Shown piece after piece: positions 34,840 to 44,444 of a stretch of 64,000 nucleotides of DNA. A model generated the notes under the pieces. That model was not told where the DNA came from and searched no databases. It saw only the letters and a list, made by a program, of their open reading frames with translations. Origin of the DNA: Chitinophaga oryziterrae (GTDB lineage Bacteria > Bacteroidota > Bacteroidia > Chitinophagales > Chitinophagaceae); contig NZ_WRXO01000002.1 of assembly GCF_009758125.1 (NCBI RefSeq), positions 868,001-932,000 on the forward strand, read 5' to 3'. Each line of letters starts with the position of its first letter. Within the stretch, counting starts at the first letter, position 1. The position numbers were made by a program, and so were the translations under genes.

Positions 34840-36915
34840 ATGAACACAATGCTAAAATATATATCAGGTACTGCCTTTTTATTAATGGCTGCTGCCATCA
34901 CACATGGCCAGCAGAAAGCACCCTACCGTTTAGGTTCAACCGCCGGCATTTTGCAGGATCTCAGATCACAGTCCAAAGCTATTAACGCCCGACTGGTAAG
35001 CGCTGCTGAACTGAAAGTGGATGCAGGTACTGTACTGACCGGAAAAGTGAATGCCCGCCGTACAGATGGTAAAGGCGAAGAGTTAGTAGCTGGTGAAATA
35101 GAAAACGTACCTGGTTCTTCTTTCGTGCTGGATATCAAAAATGGTGTGCTGACCGGTAACATCGTATTGCGTAAAACAAAGAAGGCATACAAATATTATA
35201 CGGATAATACCGGTACCGCCTATGTGAAAGAAGTACCTGTAGATTCTATCCTGTGTGTGGATTATACACCAGCTCCCCCTGTAACAGCAAGAACAGCGTC
35301 TACTGCTGCTGTGGTGGCTCAGGCGGTAACTGATCTGCAAAGTTATCCTGGTGGTAACGGCGTGGTACTGCTGGACTTTGACGGTCAGTATGTAACCAGT
35401 GCTTACTGGAATAATGGGAATCCTATTAATGCCGCTGCTTCTACGCTTACAGATGCAGAAAAACAGGAAGTTTGGGAACTGGTAAGTGAAGACTACCGTC
35501 CATTCCTGTTAAACATCACTACCAGCGAAGCAGTATACAACACTTATCCTGCCAACAGGAGAATGCGTTGCATCTTTACTCCAACAAATACGGCTGCACC
35601 AGGATCTGGTGGTGTTGCTTATCTTGGATCTTTCAACTGGGGTAATGAAACACCTTGCTGGGTATTTAATGGTGGTGTAAAGGGTGCTGGTGACGCTGCT
35701 TCTCATGAAGTGGGGCATACTTTCGGCCTGTCTCATGATGGCCGTATCAGCCCTGCTGAAGGCTACTATCTGGGTAATGGCCTCTGGGCCCCTATTATGG
35801 GTGCCGGTTATTATGTACCTGTTGTACATTGGAGCAAAGGTGAATATGCCAGTGCCAACAATACAGAAGACGACCTGGCTAAAATAGCCAGTTCTACTTA
35901 TGGTGTTGGTTACAGGACAGACGACTATGGTGGTACCATTGGTGCTGCAGCTACACTGGCTGTAACCGCTTCAGGTGCTGTGAACAGCACAGGGGTGATT
36001 GAACGTACCGGTGATGTGGACATCTTTAAGTTCACTACCGGTGGTGGCAGCATTTCCCTGAATTTTGCCACACCTACCCGTCAGCCTAACCTGGACATTC
36101 TGGCTACCCTGTACAACAGCAGTGGCGGAGTAGTGACCAGCGCTAATCCTTCAGGATTGCCCGCTTCTCTCAGCGCTACACTGGCAGCCGGTACTTACTA
36201 CATCGCTGTAACCGGTACCGGTTATGGAGACCCTGCTACCAATGGTTATTCTAATTATGGATCATTGGGTAGTTACGCAATTACAGGTACTGTTCCTGCG
36301 CCAACTGCAACAGCAGCCACCGTTTACAAAGATTGTAACTATGGTGGATATGCTGTTAGCCTGCCAGTTGGCAGCTATACGCTTGCACAACTGAACGCTC
36401 TTGGTGTATTAAATGATGATGTTTCTTCCATCAAAATACCAAGTGGTTTAGAAGTAGTTCTTTATCAGGATTATAACTTCACAGGTGCGGCGTACATATT
36501 CCCTGCTTCAGATTTCTCCTGCCTGGTGACCGTGGGTCTGGGCGATGGCACAACTGTTAACCTGAACGACTGGGCCTCTTCCATAGTGGTACGCGCAGCT
36601 GGATCAGCCCGTAAGGCAAGCGCAGTAGGAACTGTAGAGAAAGTTGCGACTGCTGAGGAAGACAGTAAATTACAGTCTGCACTGGCTGTATCACCAAATC
36701 CTTTTGTAAATGAAGTAGTTGTAAAAGCTACCAGCACTGCTAAGGATGGTTCCCTGTACGTAAGCGTGTACTCTATGGATGGTAAAACCGTATTGCCGCT
36801 GAAACGCATCGTTAGCGGAGATAAGTTGAGCCTGTCTAACCTGGGTACCGGTATGTATTTAATCAAGATATTTAACGGAACGACTACAGAGACGAAGAAA
36901 ATAGTGAAATATTAA
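34840..36915 (+). CDS. Secreted zinc metalloprotease with PPC and beta/gamma-crystallin modules (T9SS type A)
   Basis: 691 residues with a signal peptide (cleavage near THG/Q). A propeptide-like region is followed by a metzincin catalytic domain with HEVGHTFGLSHD: zinc ligands His289, His293 and His299, catalytic Glu290. Residues about 370-485 are a PPC domain (GDVDIFKFTTGGGSISL, AGTYYIAVTGTGYG). Residues about 494-590 are a beta/gamma-crystallin domain (YKDCNYGGYAVSL, LNDDVSSIKI, LNDWASSIVV) closely like that of the GH18-like protein. The type-A sorting domain (VSPNPFVNEVVV) ends it. It starts 25 bp after the GH16 stop and so is probably co-transcribed. It would degrade wall or prey proteins outside the cell (inference). 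Confidence 0.93.
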   Translation: MNTMLKYISGTAFLLMAAAITHGQQKAPYRLGSTAGILQDLRSQSKAINARLVSAAELKVDAGTVLTGKVNARRTDGKGEELVAGEIENVPGSSFVLDIKNGVLTGNIVLRKTKKAYKYYTDNTGTAYVKEVPVDSILCVDYTPAPPVTARTASTAAVVAQAVTDLQSYPGGNGVVLLDFDGQYVTSAYWNNGNPINAAASTLTDAEKQEVWELVSEDYRPFLLNITTSEAVYNTYPANRRMRCIFTPTNTAAPGSGGVAYLGSFNWGNETPCWVFNGGVKGAGDAASHEVGHTFGLSHDGRISPAEGYYLGNGLWAPIMGAGYYVPVVHWSKGEYASANNTEDDLAKIASSTYGVGYRTDDYGGTIGAAATLAVTASGAVNSTGVIERTGDVDIFKFTTGGGSISLNFATPTRQPNLDILATLYNSSGGVVTSANPSGLPASLSATLAAGTYYIAVTGTGYGDPATNGYSNYGSLGSYAITGTVPAPTATAATVYKDCNYGGYAVSLPVGSYTLAQLNALGVLNDDVSSIKIPSGLEVVLYQDYNFTGAAYIFPASDFSCLVTVGLGDGTTVNLNDWASSIVVRAAGSARKASAVGTVEKVATAEEDSKLQSALAVSPNPFVNEVVVKATSTAKDGSLYVSVYSMDGKTVLPLKRIVSGDKLSLSNLGTGMYLIKIFNGTTTETKKIVKY

Positions 36916-36943
36916 TCGTTAGATGACGGATTATATGAAGGAG

Positions 36944-36980
36944 GTCATCCCGGGTTTCGACCTGGGATGACTTTCCTGTT
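36944..36980 (+). terminator. Terminator after the metalloprotease gene
   Basis: GTCATCCCGGGT (36944-36955) pairs with ACCTGGGATGAC (to 36971) with one G-T pair around TTCG, with a moderate T-rich tail. A second palindrome, ATATTGCC/GGCAATAT at 36990-37008, lies just downstream. Confidence 0.8.
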
Positions 36981-37152
36981 TTTGAGCCAATATTGCCAAG
37001 GGCAATATATCAGCATTAAATACATTCTAAATAGTCTTAATTTAATTTTTTATTATAAAATAATGAACAATAAAAAGAAATGTTACTATTTTATCTGTCG
37101 GAATGATGGAGCTTTTGTTTGGATACCCAGACCCATTAAACTGCAATATAAT

Positions 37153-37171
37153 TTGTATTATAAAAATACAA
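37153..37171. promoter_or_regulatory. Inverted repeat upstream of the sigma-factor gene
   Basis: TTGTATT and AATACAA are exact reverse complements with a 5-bp spacer, about 20 bp before the ATG at 37191. It could be an operator or part of the promoter; AT-richness makes chance likely. Confidence 0.25.
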
Positions 37172-37190
37172 TTTATATAAATGTCGTGAT

Positions 37191-37784
37191 ATGAATACAC
37201 AAGATGCCGAGTTAGTCGTTAGGTTACAACAAGGTGAAGTAAACGCTTTTGATACACTGTATTGGAAATACCACCAGGCGGTGTACCGGAATATTTTCAA
37301 GTTTGTAAAGGAACAGATTGTAACAGAAGACATTCTCCAGGAGGTATTTGCCAAACTGTGGGAAAAGCGGAAGGAGATCAATCCCAGCCAGTCAGTGGCC
37401 GGGTGGCTCTTTGTGATCAGTTTTAACCTCTCAGTTGATTATGTGCGTAAAAAACTGCGGGAGCAGACCATCCACAAGGAACTCCTGAACCTTGATTTTG
37501 ATGATGATTACTCGCTGGACCGTAAGAATGTATATGAAGATCAATACCAACTATTAGAAAAAGCCATTGCGCAACTTTCTCCCAAAAAACGGAAAATAGT
37601 AACTCTCTGTAAACTGGAAGGTAAGACCTACGATGAGGTAGCCGAAGAACTCAACATATCCCGTAATACTGTAAAGGAACATCTGTCCATCGCAATGGTC
37701 AAATTAAATGACTACATCCAAAAAAACAAAGAGCACAATAAATATATTGTCTTATTCCTCCTCTTCCTGAATTATCACGATTAG
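37191..37784 (+). CDS. ECF sigma factor (FecI/RpoE-like, Bacteroidota type)
   Basis: 197 residues. Sigma region 2 is seen as FDTLYWKYHQAVYRNIF and VTEDILQEVFAKLWEKR; region 4 as LSPKKRKIVTLCKLEGKTYDEVAEELNISRNTVKEHLS, a helix-turn-helix for -35 recognition. There is no signal peptide; it acts on RNA polymerase in the cytoplasm. It is followed by a FecR-type anti-sigma gene and an STN-containing SusC receptor. That order is the standard transenvelope signalling arrangement: ligand at the receptor releases the sigma factor, which turns on the transport genes. Confidence 0.95.
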   Translation: MNTQDAELVVRLQQGEVNAFDTLYWKYHQAVYRNIFKFVKEQIVTEDILQEVFAKLWEKRKEINPSQSVAGWLFVISFNLSVDYVRKKLREQTIHKELLNLDFDDDYSLDRKNVYEDQYQLLEKAIAQLSPKKRKIVTLCKLEGKTYDEVAEELNISRNTVKEHLSIAMVKLNDYIQKNKEHNKYIVLFLLFLNYHD

Positions 37785-37947
37785 GACCAGTGACGAAATG
37801 TGTTCGGTACTTTAATGCAATACGTCCGTCAGGTCTGTCTTCTCACGTCTTTTAATATTACGTTTAAAAATATGTCAATATTTCTTCTATTACACCCCCC
37901 CACTTTCTGTATACCCCCGTATTTAGTTTAAATAATCAATCAAAATA

Positions 37948-38964
37948 GTGCAGAACAGAAAGGAATATCTCAAACATCTGTTGCATGAAAGAAACTGGAA
38001 ACAAGAGGAGAGAGATTGGCTGCTGCAATATTTGAATGAAAATGATCTTACAACATTAAAGGAGATAGCAGGTGATGCTTACAATGCAGACCTGTTTACG
38101 GAAGAACCGCTTCTGGAAAGAGAAGTGTCGGAGCGGCTCCTTCAGCGTATACATGAGCGCATTGCCAGCCGCCAGTTATCCGTGGTGAAAACCGGTAACA
38201 AATGGCTACGCCCTTGGAAGGTGGCAGCGGCAGCAGCTGTTATCCTGCTGTCAGCAGGCATAGGATACCTGAACGTGATGAAGAAACCCGTGAAGCAGCT
38301 GGTATTCGTTGCAGAGAGACAGCGGAAAACATTAAAGTTGCCGGATGGGTCCCTGGTATACCTGGAGCCCGGATCAACACTGAGGTATACCGGTAATTTT
38401 GGAAAAGAAGAAAGAACGGTGGCATTGACAGGTGAGGCTTTCTTTGAAGTACAGCCTAATGCGGTATATCCCTTTATAGTGGCATCTTCCCTGATCAATA
38501 CCACCGTACTGGGTACTTCCTTTAATATGGAAGCAAGGAACGGAGGAGAAGCCAGAGTAGTGGTTTTAACAGGAATGGTGCAGGTACATGCCAACGACAG
38601 TAAGAATAACAAAGCACAGGAAGTAATCCTGACCGCCAATAAAAGAGTGATATATAACACAACCACACATCAGTTACAAATGTCTGATGCACCCGATGAT
38701 GCAAGATTTTATGCACAAAAGCAGCAAGGCAGATTTATATATGATGGAGCTGAGTTAATAAAAGTAGTAAACGACCTGCAGAGGTATTATAATATTAATG
38801 TTACAGTAGAAGAAAAATTACAACACTGTGCTTTTTACGGAGATGTTAATACCGTGGATGATCTGGAGAAAGCACTCACACTGATCGCTGTATCATTGAA
38901 CGCCAAAATCAGTAAGGACAGTAGTGGAACAGGATATTTAATTAGTGGTGGAAACTGTCGTTAA
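37948..38964 (+). CDS. FecR-type anti-sigma factor
   Basis: 338 residues from GTG 37948; no nearby in-frame ATG fits better. A cytoplasmic N-terminal region of about 85 residues binds sigma factors in this family. One transmembrane helix (WKVAAAAAVILLSAGIGYLNV, about 88-108) follows. The periplasmic FecR domain contains RKTLKLPDGSLVYLEPGSTL and GEAFFEVQPN. The C-terminal about 70 residues (FIYDGAELIKVVNDLQRYYN, then LEKALTLIAVSLNA) match the DUF4974/STN-like extension typical of Bacteroidota FecR proteins. It would pass the signal from the STN domain of the downstream receptor to the sigma factor. Confidence 0.93.
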   Translation: MQNRKEYLKHLLHERNWKQEERDWLLQYLNENDLTTLKEIAGDAYNADLFTEEPLLEREVSERLLQRIHERIASRQLSVVKTGNKWLRPWKVAAAAAVILLSAGIGYLNVMKKPVKQLVFVAERQRKTLKLPDGSLVYLEPGSTLRYTGNFGKEERTVALTGEAFFEVQPNAVYPFIVASSLINTTVLGTSFNMEARNGGEARVVVLTGMVQVHANDSKNNKAQEVILTANKRVIYNTTTHQLQMSDAPDDARFYAQKQQGRFIYDGAELIKVVNDLQRYYNINVTVEEKLQHCAFYGDVNTVDDLEKALTLIAVSLNAKISKDSSGTGYLISGGNCR

Positions 38965-39277
38965 GTAAAGAAAGATCCAGCAGTAAACCTGGAAAAAGTT
39001 AACCGAATTTGATAGCCTTATGAGATGTACTGAATCGCTACGGATAGTGTGATGATTTTATAATCCACTCACTGCCTCAGCTGGTTAACCAATCGCTGTA
39101 AACTCAATATTGCACAACAACCAAACTAAATCGAAATGATGATGTATTCTGGACCAATGCCCTCTGGTTAACCAATTCCTATTAGGTTAATCCAATAAAA
39201 AACTATGCCCCGCACCGCGGTAGGTGCGCTATTGCCCTGGTTTCGAAAAAACCGGGAACGGATATCTATTTCCTGAA
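38965..39277 (+). promoter_or_regulatory. SusC leader with direct repeats, two hairpins and a 23-codon upstream frame
   Basis: CTGGTTAACCAAT occurs exactly twice (39081-39093 and 39164-39176), with a degenerate third copy, AGGTTAATCCAAT, at 39184-39196. Two hairpins follow: CGCACC/GGTGCG (39211-39228) and CCCTGGTTT/AAACCGGG-like (39235-39256). A 23-codon frame (39205-39276, MPRTAVGALLPWFRKNRE...) ends one base before the receptor ATG. The set suggests local control of the receptor gene apart from the upstream sigma gene. Confidence 0.4.
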
Positions 39278-42200
39278 ATGTACAAAACAATTCAAAACCT
39301 CATGCATAAAAAGGTGACCCTATTCCTTAAACTGATAATGCTACTGCTGATCACAACAAAAATGCAGGCAGCCGGAACAGGCATACAGGATGCACTTGAC
39401 AGAAAGATTTCGCTGGAATTAAAAGATGTATTATTAAAAGAAGCATTGGATAAGATCGGTAATCTCGCTGACGTGTCATTTATATATGCAGGTAATTCAG
39501 TAGTTGCGGTAAACAAGGTGAACGTGAATGCACACAATGAAAAAGTAGGTGATTTATTAAACAAGTTATTAAAACCCTATTCTCTTTCCTATACTGTATT
39601 GTACGATCGTATTGTAATCCGGCAGAGCGACAAAAAAATAAGTGCCATGCTTTCTCCACAGGGAAACAGAGGCATAGCCATGCGTTTTCAGGATGTAAGA
39701 GGGGTGGTTTCTTCTGAGAAAAAAGAATTGCTGCCCGGTGTTGCCATCATGATAAAAGGCACTACCAGAGGAACTACTACAGATGGTAATGGTTTGTTCG
39801 AGTTTAAAAATATTCCCGCTGATGCTGTACTTATTATCAGCCTTACCGGTTATGAACAACAGGAAGTAAGCCTGGCCAGTTATAAAGGCGGACTGGTGAA
39901 AATACAACTGAAAGAGAAACTCACTAAACTCCAGGAAGTTGTAGTGACAGGTTTTCAGAATATTGATAAGAATAAATTCTCCGGGGCTGCTACCCGCATA
40001 AAAGCAGAAGATGCGAAAATAGACGGGATGCCGGATGTAAGCCGTATGCTGGAAGGACGCGTGGCCGGTGTTGCTATTCAGAACGTTTCAAGTACGTTTG
40101 GTACAGCTCCTAAAATCCGCGTACGTGGTGCTACTTCCATCAACGGTGATAACAAACCTTTATGGGTGATCGATGGTGTTGTGCTGGAAGATGTAGTGAA
40201 CATCTCCAACGATCAGCTGTCAAGTGGTGACCCTACTACGCTGATGGGTTCTGCCGTAGCAGGGTTGAATGCGAACGATATTGAGAGTTTTGATATCCTG
40301 AAAGATGCTGCTGCTACTGCTTTGTATGGCGCCCGCGCGATGAACGGCGTAGTGGTGATCACTACAAAGAAAGGCCGCGCTGGTACTAAACCTATGGTTG
40401 CTTACAGTGGTAACTTCAGCACCCAGCTGAAGCCTACTTATGATAATTACAACATCATGAATTCTGCCCAGCAGATGTCCGTACTGGCAGAGCTGGAAAG
40501 AAAAGGAAGCCTTACTTCCGATATCCTTTCCCGTAGTGATATAGGTGTGTATGGCAAAATGTATGAAAAGCTGAATGCGGACGAGAATGGGAACTTTCCT
40601 TTGCAGAATACGCCGGAAGCTAAACGCCAGTTCCTGTTAAGATATGCATCTGCTAATACGGACTGGTTCAACATACTTTTCAAAACCAGTTTCATCCAGG
40701 AACATTCCCTCAGCATTTCTTCGGGTACTGAAAAATCACAGTCTTATTTCTCTACCAGCTTTTATCATGATAATGGCTGGACGATCGCTGACCGTGTAAG
40801 CCGTTATACTTTAAACTTCCGCAACAACTACAAACTCTCCGACAAAGTAAATGCCGGATTTTCTGTATTGGGTTCTGTTCGTCAGCAAAGAGCGCCGGGT
40901 GCACTTACGCGTACCAGCAATCCTGTAGAAGGACAGTATGACCGTGACTTTGATATCAATCCATTCAGTTACTCCTTAAATACCAGTCGTACGCTCACTG
41001 CATATGATCAGAATGGTAAGCTGGAATATTTCAGAAGGAATTTTGCACCGTTCAACATCATCAATGAACTGCAGAATAATTACCTGGATTTGAACATGAT
41101 GGATTTACGCCTGCAGGGAGATTTCTCCTGGAAGCTGGCAAAGAATCTCCGTTATGAATTTGTAGGTGCATTACGTTATGTAAAGTCTTCCCGCGAACAC
41201 CAGATCACAGAGAACAGCAATATGGCAAATGCTTACCGCGCTGCGGATAATGCGACCATCGCTGAAAACAATAAATTCCTTTACAGAGACCCGGATAATC
41301 CGAATGCGTTGCCGCAGGTCGTATTACCATACGGTGGATTCTATAACCGCACAGAAGACCAGCTGATCAACTACGATTTCCGTAACAGCCTTAACTACAC
41401 CAATAACTTCGGTGTTGGCGAAAAACACAGTTTGAATGCCATGATAGGTCAGCAGGTGAAGTATGCCGACAGACAGAACGCGGCGAACACCGGTTATGGT
41501 TATCAGTATGATAACGGAGGTGTACCATTCACCGATTACCGCATTCTGAAACAAACAATAGAAAGCAATTTCCCTTACTATGGTATGAGCAGGGATTACG
41601 ACCGTTTTGCTGCTTTTTATGCCACGGCCACTTATGCTTATAACAACAAATATAACTTTAGCGCTACTACCCGCTACGATGGTTCCAACCGTCTGGGACG
41701 TTCTGCTAATGCGCGCTGGCTGCCTACCTGGAGCTTATCAGGTTCCTGGAACATGGACAGGGAGCCATTCATCCAAAAGCTGTCCTGGGTAGATTACCTG
41801 GCGCTGAGGGCCAGTTATGGTTTAACAGCCAGTATGGGCCCTGCTACCAACTCCAACATTGTATACAAAACTGTAAATACCAACAGGCCGCATCTGTCTG
41901 AAGTGGAATCTGTAATTAAGATAGCACACCTTCAAAACGACGACCTGACATGGGAGAAATTATATACTACCAATGTTGGTATGGATGCGACTTTATTCAA
42001 CAGGCGTTTGAACGTGGCCCTGGACCTTTACACCAGGAAGAGCTTTGATCTGATCAGTATTATAAAAACTTCCGGTATAGGCGGTGAAACATACAAAGCG
42101 GCCAACTATGCGGATATGGATTCCAAAGGAATAGAGGTGATGCTGGGCGGAGATGTGATAAAACGCAAAGACTGGGGATGGAAAACCAATTTCACTTTCG

Positions 42201-42952
42201 GTTACAATACCAATAAGATCACCAATGCCAAGAACATCCCGGCCATATTTGACCTGGTGGTTGCAGAAGGTGGTAACAAAGAAGGTTACCCTGTAAGAGG
42301 ACTATTTTCTCTGCAATACAAAGGTCTGGACCCTAAAAACGGTGCGCCGCAATTCGTTAACCAGCATGGAGATGTGAGCAAGGATGTATACCTGCAGGAC
42401 CTGAATACGGCAAACCTGGTGTACGAAGGACCGGTAGATCCTCCGGTAACAGGTGGTTTCTCCAATACATTCCATTATAAGGCACTATCACTGAATGTGT
42501 TCCTTACTTACCAGTGGGGCAATAAGATCAGGATGTATCCTGCCTTTAAAACATCGTATTCCGATATGGACGCAATGCCTAAGGAATTCTATGACCGCTG
42601 GATGATGCCCGGTGATGAGAAGGCGACACAAACACCCTCCATACTCGACGGACTGGAACAAACACTGTTAGGAGGGGCATATCCTTACAATAACTATAAC
42701 TATTCAACAGCAAGGGTGGCTAAAGGAGATCTGATACGTTTGAAAACGATATCGCTCACTTACCTGTTACCCGGTTCCGTACTCAATAGAACGGCATTTA
42801 ACAGCATCGCCATAACTGCTGCAGCTATTAATCCCTGGTTGATCTATTCTGATAAAAGACTGAGAGGTCAGGACCCGGAATTCTTCAATACAGGAGGTGT
42901 TGCGCAGCCGATTCAAAAGCAATTTACTCTCTCATTAAAAGTAGGTATCTAA
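39278..42952 (+). CDS. SusC/RagA TonB-dependent receptor with STN signalling domain
   Basis: 1,224 residues from ATG 39278 (upstream GTG at 39224 and internal ATG at 39302 are alternatives). After the signal peptide (MLLLITTKMQAA), an STN domain covers about 35-115 (ISLELKDVLLKEALDKIG, VGDLLNKLLKPYSL). A carboxypeptidase-regulatory-like domain is at about 140-215 (LPGVAIMIKGTTRGT). TonB box LQEVVVTGF leads into the plug (PDVSRMLEGRVAGVAIQNVS, IRVRGATSI, PLWVIDGVVLEDV) and a full beta-barrel ends LSLKVGI. It imports an unknown ligand and signals through STN to the FecR protein. The SusD gene begins 6 bp downstream. Confidence 0.96.
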   Translation: MYKTIQNLMHKKVTLFLKLIMLLLITTKMQAAGTGIQDALDRKISLELKDVLLKEALDKIGNLADVSFIYAGNSVVAVNKVNVNAHNEKVGDLLNKLLKPYSLSYTVLYDRIVIRQSDKKISAMLSPQGNRGIAMRFQDVRGVVSSEKKELLPGVAIMIKGTTRGTTTDGNGLFEFKNIPADAVLIISLTGYEQQEVSLASYKGGLVKIQLKEKLTKLQEVVVTGFQNIDKNKFSGAATRIKAEDAKIDGMPDVSRMLEGRVAGVAIQNVSSTFGTAPKIRVRGATSINGDNKPLWVIDGVVLEDVVNISNDQLSSGDPTTLMGSAVAGLNANDIESFDILKDAAATALYGARAMNGVVVITTKKGRAGTKPMVAYSGNFSTQLKPTYDNYNIMNSAQQMSVLAELERKGSLTSDILSRSDIGVYGKMYEKLNADENGNFPLQNTPEAKRQFLLRYASANTDWFNILFKTSFIQEHSLSISSGTEKSQSYFSTSFYHDNGWTIADRVSRYTLNFRNNYKLSDKVNAGFSVLGSVRQQRAPGALTRTSNPVEGQYDRDFDINPFSYSLNTSRTLTAYDQNGKLEYFRRNFAPFNIINELQNNYLDLNMMDLRLQGDFSWKLAKNLRYEFVGALRYVKSSREHQITENSNMANAYRAADNATIAENNKFLYRDPDNPNALPQVVLPYGGFYNRTEDQLINYDFRNSLNYTNNFGVGEKHSLNAMIGQQVKYADRQNAANTGYGYQYDNGGVPFTDYRILKQTIESNFPYYGMSRDYDRFAAFYATATYAYNNKYNFSATTRYDGSNRLGRSANARWLPTWSLSGSWNMDREPFIQKLSWVDYLALRASYGLTASMGPATNSNIVYKTVNTNRPHLSEVESVIKIAHLQNDDLTWEKLYTTNVGMDATLFNRRLNVALDLYTRKSFDLISIIKTSGIGGETYKAANYADMDSKGIEVMLGGDVIKRKDWGWKTNFTFGYNTNKITNAKNIPAIFDLVVAEGGNKEGYPVRGLFSLQYKGLDPKNGAPQFVNQHGDVSKDVYLQDLNTANLVYEGPVDPPVTGGFSNTFHYKALSLNVFLTYQWGNKIRMYPAFKTSYSDMDAMPKEFYDRWMMPGDEKATQTPSILDGLEQTLLGGAYPYNNYNYSTARVAKGDLIRLKTISLTYLLPGSVLNRTAFNSIAITAAAINPWLIYSDKRLRGQDPEFFNTGGVAQPIQKQFTLSLKVGI

Positions 42953-42958
42953 AAGAAG

Positions 42959-44419
42959 ATGGTTATGATGAATTTTTTTACAAAGGCATCGGTCATTAGT
43001 ATAAGTGTTTTAACCCTTTCAGGGTGTACGAAATATCTTGATAAATCTCCAGACAGTAGCTGGACAGAACTGGATACTCCGGAAAAGGTGACCCAGTTGC
43101 TGGGTACTGCTTATCCGCAGGGAAACTATATTGTTTTTTGTGAGGCGATGTCCGATAACGTAGCTGATAAAGCTGCCGGCGTTCTCGAAAGGACCAACCT
43201 GGACCCTTTTAGTTTCAATGATGTACAAAGTACACAACAAGACTCTCCGGAGTTTTACTGGCAGGCTTGTTACACAGCTATTGCCGCTGCCAACAATGCA
43301 TTGAAGGCCTGCAATGCTGCTGCCGATACATCCCTTTACCAGGCACAGAAAGGAGAAGCACTGGTGGCAAGGGCATATGCTCATTTTATGCTGGTGACCT
43401 TCTTCTCCAAATTTTATGATGAAACAACTGCCGCCAATGACGCTGGTATTCCTTATGTGACAGAACCGGAAACTGTGGTAATGAAACAATACGAGCGTAA
43501 AACAGTGGCTTATGTATATGATATGATTGAGAAAGATCTGTTGCAGGGATTGCCACTGATCAATGATGGGAATTATAAAGTACCGCATTATCATTTTAAT
43601 AAATCTGCCGCATATGCTTTTGCTACCAGGTTCTATCTCTTTAAGAAGAACTATCAGAAGGTAGTAGAATATGCAAACCTGGCATTTCCTAATAATGATG
43701 TTGCCGGTAACATGCGTCCATGGAATACTACTTACAGCACAATGACACCTGCTGAATTATTTGCTATTTACGCAAATGCTTCTCAGAGTGCAAACCTGTT
43801 GCTGGTAGAAACGCCTTCCCTGTATGGCCGTTATGTGGCACAATACAGATACGGACTTGATTATTCACATGAAACTGCGATACTGGAAAGTAATGTTACA
43901 GGTGGAAAGTTTGTGTATCCCGTGTATTACTATAATTCAGCAGATTACTTCGTGCCAAAACTGACAGAATACTTTGTAAAGTCTTCTGTGAATGCCACCA
44001 TCGGAGACCCTTATGTAATGGTGCCTCTTTTCACTACAGAAGAAGTATTATTCAACAGGGCAGAAGCAAATATTTATCTCGGGAATAATGATGCGGTGCT
44101 GGCAGACCTGAACCTCTTCGCCAGTAAAAGGATCAAGAATTATAACGCTGGTACGCATAAGATTACAACTACTTCTATCAAAAACTATTATGGTATTACA
44201 TCTGTAGCAAACGGTTTGTTACAGACGGTGATGGATTTTAAACGTGCAGAATATGTGCAGGAAGGATCCCGCTGGTTCGATCTTCAGCGGTATAAAATAC
44301 CGGTAACGCATTACACCGTATTCGGTGAAACGTTTACACTGGCTGCGGATGATAAACGCCGGGTATTACAGATCCCTGCGTCTGCGTTAACATCCGGTAT
44401 AGCGCTTAATCCCCGTTGA
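42959..44419 (+). CDS. SusD/RagB-family substrate-binding lipoprotein
   Basis: 486 residues. A lipoprotein signal (SVLTLSGC, Cys23) is followed by the SusD start (TKYLDKSPDSSWTELDTPEKV). TPR-like helices are seen in EALVARAYAHFMLVTFFSKFY, and the late motif MDFKRAEYVQEGSRWFDLQRYK is characteristic of the family C-terminus. It caps the SusC barrel on the cell surface and captures substrate. Six bases separate it from the receptor stop, so the pair is surely co-transcribed. Substrate type (glycan, peptide or other) cannot be decided from the sequence. Confidence 0.95.
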   Translation: MVMMNFFTKASVISISVLTLSGCTKYLDKSPDSSWTELDTPEKVTQLLGTAYPQGNYIVFCEAMSDNVADKAAGVLERTNLDPFSFNDVQSTQQDSPEFYWQACYTAIAAANNALKACNAAADTSLYQAQKGEALVARAYAHFMLVTFFSKFYDETTAANDAGIPYVTEPETVVMKQYERKTVAYVYDMIEKDLLQGLPLINDGNYKVPHYHFNKSAAYAFATRFYLFKKNYQKVVEYANLAFPNNDVAGNMRPWNTTYSTMTPAELFAIYANASQSANLLLVETPSLYGRYVAQYRYGLDYSHETAILESNVTGGKFVYPVYYYNSADYFVPKLTEYFVKSSVNATIGDPYVMVPLFTTEEVLFNRAEANIYLGNNDAVLADLNLFASKRIKNYNAGTHKITTTSIKNYYGITSVANGLLQTVMDFKRAEYVQEGSRWFDLQRYKIPVTHYTVFGETFTLAADDKRRVLQIPASALTSGIALNPR

Positions 44420-44444
44420 TCTTAATTAAAAAATAACCAAGGAT

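Noticed and set aside
36967..37194. 75-codon plus-strand frame before the sigma-factor gene
   Set aside because: It starts in the terminator tail of the protease gene and is very AT-rich (Lys, Ile, Asn, Tyr), as expected of non-coding sequence read as codons.
37890..37947. C-rich runs between the sigma and anti-sigma genes as a slippery or phase-variable tract
   Set aside because: The C7 and C5 runs are not inside either coding frame and no promoter spacing could be tied to them.
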